Source: Patiria miniata (Eukaryota > Echinodermata > Asteroidea > Valvatida > Asterinidae). From it: DNA of 64,000 bases. The stretch lies in NCBI RefSeq assembly GCF_015706575.1, contig NW_024037058.1, positions 1,729,754-1,793,753 of the forward strand, written 5' to 3'. The position numbers and the translations under genes were made by a program. The stretch's first letter is position 1. Each line of letters starts with the position of its first letter. Shown here one piece after another: positions 39,701-51,700 of this stretch. The notes under the pieces were generated by a model. It was not told where the DNA came from and ran no database searches. It worked only from the letters and a program-made list of their open reading frames with translations.

Positions 39701-42700
39701 ACCTTTGGTTCGGGTCACATGGTTAAAAAAAATGTGCCTGTTGGCCGGCATGACATTTTTTTTTCTTTTTCTGGAGCCAATACATGTGAGGAAGAATGCA
39801 TGTTTGGGAATCCATGTGTTTTTGAATGATTTTTTGAGCCATTTTTTCTCTTAAGAAGCTCAACCACAAAGCAAGGAACATAGTTCAACCACTGTCATGT
39901 TAATGTTCTTTACACTTCTCAGTGGTTAGTCAGGTTGGCCTCTTGCAGAGATATCAATTGAAAACTCATCATCAACTTCCCCATGGTTTTTCACAAAGAA
40001 TTTTCTGAATGTCATTTTGAGATTTCACTGGAAGAAATTCCCTTATTGTTTTTGGAAAATGTTCACATTCTCTGATGTCTAGAGCAAATTGCAGTCTTGT
40101 TTGCACATGCATGAGAGCTGAACAAAAGCCACAAAAGACGTGCGGCCGATGTGAAGTCTACAATGCACGTGGCCATTGGTGGAATGATATGGCATAACGA
40201 ATTGTCCTATTGGCTAATGCAATGTCAACAAATACTTGCTTTCAGCAACCTAGTGTTGGTTTACAAAGACATCATTAGGACACTTTGCTGCCATGAATTC
40301 TCCCACAATTTCAAACAAAAGGTTTCATGATGCATGGCATCCCTAGGCTTGAAAGTCTGTGCGGCCGTGTAACTCGCAGTCAACCAATAGAATTGCTTGT
40401 TGGGCACAGACATTGCCGTGGGGATTTTCCCTGGCATGCAATATCATGCTGCTTGCACACACTTGTGTATGTACCGAGGAACAAGAGACACACAGACCAG
40501 ACTTTTTTGACTGCGTTGCAATGATGATTACTTGACGAAAGACCTAAGTGGTCTCGGTACAACGTACATGTACGTATTTTTAAAGTACATGCAAACTGAT
40601 GTTGGACCACAATGTTTTCTTTCGGATAATACCAGAAAGAATAAAGTTACTTGCCGATAAATGCCTATAATTTTTTACCAATTTTGATCACAAGTCGGTA
40701 TCATAATACTTTTTTTTTCTTCAAAATAACCAAGTAAATTTAGTGGGGTTGTATTTTATCGCTTTTAAAAATAGAGTAGGTCGGGTGACACGAACCAAAG
40801 GTACTTTTTTGTTTGACCTTATACATATGCTGTAATGCTCTAGGTGTAAGTACATGTTTGCTCACCAATAAAATCAATTCACTTCTGTGGGAGGGGTGGT
40901 TTTGTGCAAGCTGAAATTATTTTCTGCTTCAAGTGCTTTAAGTTTCCTAAAAGGTGCTCATGAAACATTGGTCTGGTGTGATTTGGCCTTCAGAGACAGT
41001 TCTGATTATATAAGGCTTATAGGGGCTTTAAACAGAAATTCCAGTCATCATGTTTAAATTTAAATTACCTTTGTAACAATTCATTTTGTGTGTGCTTTGT
41101 TTTTTCCGTTCTTCCGTTGGTTCATTAGAGCATTGCAGCATAAAGCAGATCCAGTGTACAGTCCACCGCTGACCACATCAGGTCTGAACTGGAGACTGAA
41201 AGTATATCCAGTAAGTAACTTGAGAAATGTTTAATCTTTTATTGAATTTTCAGTTGACAATTAAAACATCACAAAGTCATATGTACCGGTAGAAGAGGCC
41301 CTGTATTTTGTAAAGCCTGCCAATTGTGGTCAATGAATAAAACAGACCGCTACAACATACAATAACTTGTTCATGCATTTGTTGAACAGAGCGATCCATG
41401 TCTTCAGAGATTTGTATGTCTCTCAACATAGAACGTCTCAACCGGTGCATGCACATCCTAAACAAAGCGTCCAGTTATAAACATGACATACTTGTATTTG
41501 GAATATTTTAGTAAGGGAATAAATTTGTGCTTGAGAGGTGTTAAATACTATGTTTAAGACTGGTTGGAGTCTGAAATGCTGATAATTTACAAAGACCCCC
41601 AAAAAGTCAAAATTTTCAGTCCAATAGTCAAAACAAGACAAAAATTAAATATGTCCAATGATTTTGTTAAACAAGTTTACTCTCCGTTTTCAAAACACCC
41701 CTCTAGCTATGTAAAATGGAGTGTCCAGCTTGCGGGTAAGACGAAAATCACTTGTTTTATGGAGATTGGCGGGCGCATCGCGTACTGTGCGATGACGCGC
41801 AGATGCTGATAGTATTGCGCATGCCTATGTGAGGACTGTGAACGTTCAACCAATAAAATGGTAAAAGGCACTGGATTTTATAGGAGTCAAAATTTCATGT
41901 GACACTGGAAAAGTGTTTAAGACCAGCCAGCCATGTCTTTATCATCCGTTTAAGACCAGCCACATAACGGCCTCTCGACCAATAGCAATGGGTAAACTGT
42001 CTGAGGTATTTATGAATGTTTGATTAATGCCACGTTTAAGAATTCAAATACAGACATTTTCAAAAGCGATATCGACAACTGACAACTCCAGCATAACAAT
42101 AATTTGTGTAATCACACGGCTTGCATATAATTAAAGATTACATTTCTACATCCAGTGAACATAGAATGGTCTTAAGTTTTTATCAAAGCAACAGTATTCC
42201 AATTCCTGCAAAGAGTCCTGCAGCTGTTCATATCCTAGACACAATCCATCCTATGTAGTTTGTTTTATACGCTAGCCATGGAACTAAGCAAGTTTTAGTG
42301 TTTGACCAGCCTGTTGTTTTAAGTATCACATACATGTATATCGGCACTCCATGGCATTATGCAGCAGTCGTGGATGAGGCTCTTACACTGTGTGGCTTAA
42401 ATAGCTTTTCATCTGTATCTGTATCTGCATCTTTGAGTGTGTTTATATTAGCTGTTGCCTTCTTTGAATGTAGCTCTATGGAGTTTGGATAGTGTAAATA
42501 GCAGTTTGGATTCAGCTCCTTGTAGTGTCTCGGTCACTTGAAGATACATGTATTTATGAAACAAATGTAACAACTCTAAATTGTTTATTAGGAGGAAAGG
42601 CTGGACACGTCACAAGGTTAAGGTGGCATACTGGCCGTGACTGCTTCAAAAATTGATTTATTTCAAAAATGCACTGTAAACAATTCCATACTGCGTAAAT

Positions 42701-45700
42701 GGTGTTCGGATGATAAACCAACTATTCATAAGATGGAATTTAGCATCAGGGTGATGTAAATCAAATTAGGTTTTGCCCTTCGAATTTGACTCAAGTTAGA
42801 AATGAGATTTGGGTTTCTAATTTCAGAAGGGGGTTGCCCTTGGGAGTGTTTTTTGGGGGATCAAAAGGTCAAAGGCACAGTGGTGAGTTAAATACTGATG
42901 ATTTCTGGATGATAACTTGACCCAGGCTGAGGGGTTTCAACAGCAACAGTGTTATTTTTAGGAACTGGAATAATGCATGGCCGTTTCCAAATTTTCGGAA
43001 CGGATTGGGTGGTGAAACAAAGATTACAAATATATATAAAAATATAAGATAATTGACCAGCTCACTTGTTTAGGAGGCAAGTAAACAGTATGTCTGAACC
43101 AGCTGACCTGTACTGTTTCAACCCTATAAAAGTTGTCGGCTTAGGCCTACCTCATCTTCATTAACGGTTAAAATTGGGTCATGATAGCGAAGGATTTCTG
43201 AAGGTCACTAAGCTTATGCGAAATTCACGACAGTCAAACTGGTTATAAATTAAGCTCATTATATAGTCAAGTGATATGGTAGGCAACTGATGGGATTTGC
43301 CAGGGTTTTAGTAGCAACTCATCATACGCAAACATTCCAGACTTGCACCATGTTATTATCAATGAAGTGTTATTCAACCTTTTCTTTATAAACTCTTTTT
43401 TCATTGTCAATGGCTCGTTTGATTTCTTTCTGTATTTCCTTCAGCTCAGCTTTATTTCCCCTTCTAAATAGTCCTTTCTTCTTGTTTATCAACTCCTCGA
43501 CTAATTTGTTGATCCACAGTTTGTTTGTTTATTTATTTATTACATTTATTAACCCAGGATTGGTTTCCATTGGGGCCCTGTATGCACTCCAATTTGAATT
43601 GACTACACATATGTACAAATACAATACATTACAAATACAACACATTGAAATAAAATAAAAGCATCATGGGATAACTGCATGATTGTAAAGCAACTATTAT
43701 AAATATTGTACAGCTATTACAAAGAAACATGGCTTATGTTCAGGAATGCGTTGATTGATTGATATGTAATTGAACGCAGTCAGTCTGTGAATATTGAGGG
43801 CAACATATCCGAGGCCCTGCCACCAACCGGGGGTACCACAGGGAGACTTTAGGTCCTCTGTTATGTATTATTTATACTAGTGACCTACCGCTTTGTATAA
43901 CTCACCACCACAGGGGGTACCACAGGGAGACTTTAGGTCCTCTGTTATGTATTATTTATACTAGTGACCTACCGCTTTGTATAACTCACCACCACCGGGG
44001 GTACCACAGGGAGACTTTAGGTCCTCTGTTATGTATTATTTATACTAGTGACCTACCGCTTTGTATAACTCACAAGTTTAATTTGTTCATGTGTGCTGAT
44101 GACTCTTGACATTCAGCATGAAGTTCCACTGTTAATGAGATAGAGAAGAACTTCAATACAGCCCCAGCTAGAATTTACCATTGGTGTGTCAGAAACAATT
44201 GCACACGTGCAACATCATCGATGAATTGAGGACGGGAACCAAATAGACAACGACCTCGATTAGAAAACGTGTACAAAACCAATGAGAGCTGTTCCAAAAA
44301 CAAAGGAAATTAAAGGGAAGAGGAACCATAGAAAATCCTTGATTTACAACATAAACAAAACTCTATGTGTGTGTTTGTTTCTGCATTCAATGGGGGCTGT
44401 TGAACAATAGAGGACAATAGAATCCCCAATTCCAGAGAGGTCCCCAATTTGGCGATCATGTACAAAACGTATGGGAGGTCTTCCTACAAAGTTGAGGTAC
44501 AAACAAAAGAGGGACAATAGGGGGTCCCCGATTGCAGGCAAATACACACTTGGATCGGGGTACATGTTTCAATACATTGATTTTCCCAATCAATATATTG
44601 GAATCAAGCCAGACCAAGGGCGGATCCAAAGGAGGCCAAGGGGGCCATCTCCCCCCCCAAAAAAAATCCCATTTGTTTTTTCTTTTTTTAAGTGACATCG
44701 CATTCGAGGAAGGCACTGCGTACACTCATTTCATTTTTATTTAAGTTTAACTCTAGCTGCATACAGCAGCTGTTGAGCAGGCATGGAGAGTCAGTCCAAT
44801 GCCCAACATAAAAAACCTTCAGTATTCCGTCCACAGCGCTCGCTTGAAAAATTTGTCAGTGGTGATGGCATGGATGTTGAGTACACCAACATCTTTTCCA
44901 GAACTACCTCAGATCGCACCACAGAGCATCAAGCATCCTAAATAAAATTATGGGGCCCTAAAACAGGCCCCAAACCCCATGCCATAAGTTTTTGGACCCA
45001 CTCTCTGGGGACTAACATTCTCCCCACCCCCCCCCCCAAAAAAATTGTGTCGTGGATCAACCCATGAGATAGACGCACACGATGTGCATGCACATTACTC
45101 ATACAAGTACTTACTTGTGTTTCTTCTGCACTGCACAAACTGTATCGCTTGATCATGAAAGGATTTCCTTCAAAATAATTAGTAATTATATTGTTAAAAT
45201 AAATAAGTGATTTGTGGTCATTATGGTCCAGTCCCGAGTTACGCAGGTCAAGTCCAAGTCCAAGTCTGAGTCTACAGAGTCGAGTCTGAGTCATTTGTCA
45301 TCATGACTTGATTCCAAGTCTGAGTCACAGAAAATGGGACTCAAGTCGTACTTGAGTCCAAGTCCGAGTCACGAGTCATACAGGTCTGGTATAAATGTAC
45401 CGGTACACAGTGGTTTAAAACCCAGACATGTCCAAAAAAAATTTCCCCAAATATTATGCCTTAAACTAGTTTAGTTGTATCTAATGAGTTAATTTATAAT
45501 AGATAAAATAATTTTTTCCAACAATATTTACCGTATATATCACTCAAGTACATATCTACACAAAACCAAGAGGGTTAGACTTGTTACAGTAGGCACATTA
45601 ATGCAACAATAAAAAATTTAAAAACCTGTTTTTCTACACCGAAATTATATCTTCAGATAGAAAACTGTGCATCATCTTGTAGCTTGTTTAGTACCCTTTC

Positions 45701-48700
45701 AAGTAATATAACATTTGTTGCGAAAAGTGTTTCAGAAAGTGCAGAAATTTGCGGGGACTACTTTCGGTAAATTATGGAGAAGTATCCCAAAAAAATAAAA
45801 GACACTCAGATTACGTTCGCTGATGCATTTTTACAATCGGCTATAAACGGCCTGGGTAAAATCGTCTATTGTCTTCATAAATTGGTACTCTAATTATCTG
45901 GCTACAAATATAATCAAGCGGAAAAGTCGCGCAATGCAACGTTGTGCTGAAGAAAATCAACTTTGTAAGCAGTCCTCAGCTCGGAATTAACGTTTCAGCG
46001 ATCGAATTTATGACATTCGGTCTGAACTTGATTCTCAAGCCTCTGTCAGTCATCTTGATGCATGCCCTGTTCCTCCTCGTCGTTGCCTCAATCCTCTGAT
46101 CAAACTTTAGCCAACCAACTCGAGCGAACTTCTTGCTGTAATCAACAAAAGCTCACCTAAAACCTGCACCCTAGACCCCATCCCAACAAATCTTTTGAAA
46201 GAATCAATTTTCGCCCATCAAACAATGCTTGTTCAGCTTGTCAATGCCTCATTTCTACATGGCTCAATCCCTACCGAGTTAAAGAAAGCAGTGATCATTC
46301 CTACACTTAAGAAACCATCATTAGATAAGGAACAACTTCACAACTATCATCCAGTCTCTAAGCTGCCTTTCATTGGTAAAGTGATGGAGCGCCTAGCACT
46401 CAATCGATTATGCGACCATCTGAATCTCAATGGTTACCATGAGGAGATGCAATCAGCATACAAAGCCCATCACAGTATGGAGACCGCTCTTCTGAAAGTC
46501 CAACACGATATAACCACTGCCCCTGTTCATAACCATGCAGTCCTTGTGGTCCTCTTAGATCTTTCTGCTGCATTTGACACTATTGATATCAGCCGTCTTC
46601 TCACAATCATTGAACAGCAATATGGTGTTACCGGCAAAGCTTATGAGTGGTTTGCATCATACCTTCATAATCGCTCTCAGCAGGTGACAGTTGGCTCATC
46701 TCTGTTATTGAAATTACCGGCAGGTATTTTCCGCTCAGAGTTATATACAATAGCGCCTCCTGGCGCCCTACCCATAATTTTTTCTCTTACCGGCAGGTCG
46801 GGTAGGACATGCGTTAAATAGCTCGCTGTTTGCCTCGTCATTTACTACCCTTTTTTGCGTTTAAGAGAAGTATTTAATAAAAGAGTTAGTAATCATTAGT
46901 TTGTAGAGTTTCATCATCTTCTTGGTTTCATTTATTTCATAAATATGAAGCGTTTGGGGAGGGCCCATCTGTCACAAACCGGGGGGAATTCCTCTCCCAC
47001 GGGACAGACCGAGTTCTCGGGGGACTCTGCCGTTAACGCTACGTCGTTACCGCGGCAGCAGTCTCTCGTCCGGCACCCTCAGCCACAGTCGGCTGGGGGA
47101 GTTGGCAGTTCCGCCGATCAGTTAAGGGGACCTCGGTCACCTTCTCCGGTCAACTCAGGCGGAACACCCAAACTAAAGGCACACTCCGGCAAGGTTCCTC
47201 CAAAACATATCTCCTGTGCCGGAGCAAAGCCTAAGAAGGGCCGTCAGGGCAAGCGTGGCTCGGCAACAAGCGCCACTGTGGCACCTGGCCCTCCCCTGAT
47301 CACGGGGCAGCCCGAGGGGACTACATGTAGCCGTCACACTTCGGTGGGCTCTAGTCACCCGTGTCCTCCCGACACAGTGCCTAACACCACTGGTTGTCGG
47401 GATGGGCTATTACACGGGCTACCGGTCCGTCCAGCGCTCACTCAGCCCACGGGGCCTGAGGCGCTGTCGGCCGGGTACATTATGAGCGAAGCGGAGACGG
47501 TCGACCGGGGGGATCCCGGACCGACGGCCCCCGTGCTATCTCGCTCAGAGGGACGACTCTCATCATCGGATTTTTTCCGTTGTTCTGGGGTCCCGATGCC
47601 CCAGGTGTCTTCTGACTTGTAGTCAGACACACCCTGGGGCCGTTCTTCAAAGAGGAAGAGCAAGAAGAAGAAAGCTGATCGCCGATTACGCCGTTCTTCT
47701 TCAGATTCTGACGGTTCCTCTGACCGGTCCCACCAGGGCAAACGCTCCTGACGTGAGGACTCGATCTCGAGGTCTGTTTTCCTGCAGGCATTTCAGTCGA
47801 TTTTACCTACACTATCGGCTATGTCTGCAGGACGCCAGGCGGGCCCTAATAGTGGCCCCCCTGGAGTGGCGAGCCACGCCCCACAACCCTCGGTTGTTGG
47901 TCTAGCCTTACAGTCTCCTTCCACCGGTCACGGTTGGGTGACCCGTGAACAAAGGGACATACCGCACAGTTAGCCGTGCTCCTGGAGTCTTTGTCTGCAG
48001 TGAATGCTTCATAGTCGTCATTCATTGGTCACGATTGCGTGGCCCAAGTACAACGAGGTACATGTACATGTACAAAAATGAAATACACATGTTCATACAT
48101 GTACATGTTCATGTATACCACACATGGTTGCGCGCTATACCGGAAGCCCGGCCTACGGCGAACGGGACTTCACATTCGCCGGCCGTGGGCCACGGTCGCG
48201 TGGTCCAGAGACAACGGGACCTACTGCACACAGTTAGCCGTGCGCCAGGATCCCCGCTTGTGTTTAGTCTTCACCATCTGCATAATATTATGTATATTAT
48301 CTCAGAGGGTGTTGCCCAGCCACCACCGCGTGGTTCTGTACAACTAGCCCCTTCAGACGGCTCTCAGTCATCGGGGTCATTTTGGCCTTCGCATTCGGCT
48401 GATTCATCCGATAATGACGAAGAATCAGACCGGTTACAATGGCTGTCCATCACGGAAACGAAATTCCGTTTGCTGCAGAGGGACATTACACGGGTACTTA
48501 AATTACCCTCCGCCGATGAGCCCCCTCCGCCCGATCACAAAATTTTCAAATCAAGCGCAGGACGGGCTCCACATCTTACAATGACAAGGTGTTCCCCATA
48601 CCTCCGTTGGATCAAATGTGAAACAAATCAACAACGGACAAAGTGGTGTCCATTTCTCAGGCGGGAACGGCTTCATTATTTTTTTTTTCTAATTCGGGCG

Positions 48701-51700
48701 AGTTTATTGCACCGATCCCACCGCAGCATCGCTACCGGGATGAGGACGCGGTTTTTCGGCCCACTCATTATAAGCCTTGCAATTGTTCTCGGCTTTATTA
48801 TCGGTCATATACGTTTTATACACAATGGGACACGCCGCGCTGTGCTTAGCCGTGCGGCGGTGTTTCTTGCTGTACTGAGATCGCTACATTTTTCATGTAC
48901 ATGTGTGCATTACTTGTGTATGTACATGTACACTGTCCATTGTCTCCGAGGGAGTTGTTCAACAACTGACTGTGGCCGTGTGCAACTCGTCCTTCCAGAT
49001 ATGTTTTACGGTTCTCGTTTACGGGGTCTATTCGACTCTTGCAGGCATGTTGTGGACCACATTTGAAAGATTGTGCCTGTATTCAAACTGCCTGCTGCTC
49101 ATCAAGCAATAAGGTGATCATTACCGTTTTCCGTTAGCGAAATTCGGTATTTTGTTGTCACATCTTCCCTCTTCAATGCAGCTAAGCACAAGCTGCCAGC
49201 AGTAGAGGGACCCCATTATTCAAGCGGCTGTTCGTAAATAATACTCGCAGAAGCTTGAATACACTTTGCAGTAGAATTAAAGTGGGCTCGGCGATACGCA
49301 TTCAGCCTCCCTCTTTACCCTCATGAAGAACATTAGGTTTAATGTTTTAATCTTGACTCGACAGTCTTAGCGGACGTGTTGACCGCTATTTTCACTATCA
49401 ATTTCATGGTCTACACTCATTACTCTATAATTTTACATGAGTGCAGACCCTAGCAATCTTGGCCCGCCGGGGTAACATGATTGATGAACTGTTTCTCCCG
49501 TCAAAGGGCGCCCGCCAAAGATTCGAGTCCCACCTTTTAAGTTTTTAACGGACAGAGATCTTTTCTTTTGCGGTGGATATCGATGTTTACATCCATATTG
49601 GTCGATGTCGACTACATGTGGGCCAGCGCAGGTGAAGAACAAACAGTTGTTTGTTTTCTCAACTGCATACCTCTTGAAGTTTGCCCAGATGATTTTGTGT
49701 GGCCGTGCTAGCAACATTTTCTGTACGCCATGCCACCACATAGGATAATGTAACAACGATTTTGATTCGGCTTCAGTTGTTTTGATGATTTCCATAAGTG
49801 ACCTACCTTACTCCTGACGACCTCCACCCATCTGTCTCGTAGGAGCTCGTCAGAGAGACTTTGAGGCTGACATCAATACCATCGGGCCAGCACAGTGTTG
49901 CGCCCGTCTTGTATTTCCCTTGGGAAGATGTTGATGAGATTTAGTCGACTGTCTAACACATCAGCATGGGGAATGAGCCCTGGCCTGAAGGGTACACAAC
50001 TGCAACTCATTTTCAGGCCAGAGCACTGAGAATTTCGCGGTTTTCAAACAAAAATTCTCGCTGCAACTTCATGGTGGCTCCATCCAACCTTTTTTCCGCC
50101 TCACTCCTGGCCTCCTGCACAGATAGTAAAGGCGGTATGACTGCGCCATGGAAACAAAGATTGGTGGCAATCACCTATTTGCTTGTATCGGCCCAGTCCT
50201 CACTGCATTCAGTGCAGGCCATGACCTGACTTGTGCAGTACCTCCTGTGGTGCGGCGTTGCCAACCTCACAAGGGTGGGCCTCTCACAGATTGCAGCCTA
50301 ATTCATTAACTGTCATGGCGGACATGTTACCCTGCCAGTTAACTGCCCACCACACGCATCTAGTGGCGGATTGGTGAGGCCCTGTGTGAGCATCATTTAA
50401 GTTCCATTAACATACTTGAGATGCTGGCAGTCTCGGAGAAACTGCGATGTTACTTCTATATTCGGTGTTGTGCCAGATGATCCTGGTTCGATGTGACTTT
50501 GACACAGTTGTAGTTTACATCGACGACCAGGTGGGCAGGCAGCCTGCACACCTGTGTAAACTCACTTGAGAAATACCCCATTGGGGTTTTTCCTCATAGC
50601 TTCTTGCTTTCGACGGTCCTCCTCCCAAGCAAGGACAACTAACCACATGTCAATCTGACTTGTTTCATGAACTAGTCACAGATTTCCAGGCTAATGCCTG
50701 AGGGTTCCTGACCCCTACACATGGCACATGAATACGATGGTGATGAAGACGAACAGGCTGCTTATATACACCTTCCTGTCGTCTTCCTCTTATCCCTCGG
50801 GTACTTAATCGACTGGAGCAGAAGGACGACAAGGTCCTCTTCTTAACTCCATGTTGACCCCATTGATTGGTTTTCCAGGGCTATAACCATTCCCTTGGTT
50901 CACCAGTTGGAGGTACAAATGTTCTCCCGAGCAGAACAATATTCTGTTCCAGCACAGCTTGGGTTTCCTTCACCCAGCTCCGCAGGAATTTCTCCTGATG
51001 TACTGGATGCTGTAATGCTCTCCTGTTCACATCAGACCTTTTTCAAACAGGCTATGGCTTTTACAGCCTGCACTTGAGGGACTTCTAACATGACAGTAGA
51101 TTACTTAATGTTAGTCAGTTGAACGTCCATGTCAGTTAACTTAAGGGGATGTTTTAACACCCCTGAATTGCAGGACCTCTTCAACACCTTCTTATCCAAA
51201 AGTGTTATAGAGATCTTTAGAGTTCTGTGAACCAGTGAACAATTTCACATCTGTTTCATTGGTTCCTACGGTTGCCTTTTTTCTTTTCTGTTTTGTAAGC
51301 AGTTGTTACTTCTTGGTATACATGTAGTAAAGAACTGTTTTCTGTATAATAGAGACGGACCACATCTGATGGGAACCGAGTGTGCCCATCCGATTCCTAC
51401 GGGAGGATTTTTGTTTTTTAACTAAGACTGTCGGAGTCCTCTTTACCTCCGGACATCTTTGTTCTAGGCATCAAATCATTGTCCATTCCAGACGGAAAAT
51501 GGTGGTGCCGCTCATGACCTTGGCATCTGATCCCTAAGGAAGGTTTTTTGAGCTAAGACGGTCGGAGTCCTCTTTGCCTCCGGATGTCTTTTTTCTGGGC
51601 ATCAAATGATTCTTGTCCTTTTCAGACAGCGAATTTTGGTGCTGATCATGACTTGATGTCTGCTCCCTAAGGAGGGATTTATACTAGGGACTGTCGGAGC

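Noticed and set aside
43832..44083. CRISPR-like regular repeats
   Set aside because: Units are contiguous without spacers and encode LINE RT; the genome is eukaryotic.
47945..49066. 373-codon open frame in copy B
   Set aside because: It crosses ACATGTAC repeat DNA and a poly-T run, and only its middle (48285-48600) matches a segment conserved in copy A. I do not believe it is translated as one protein.
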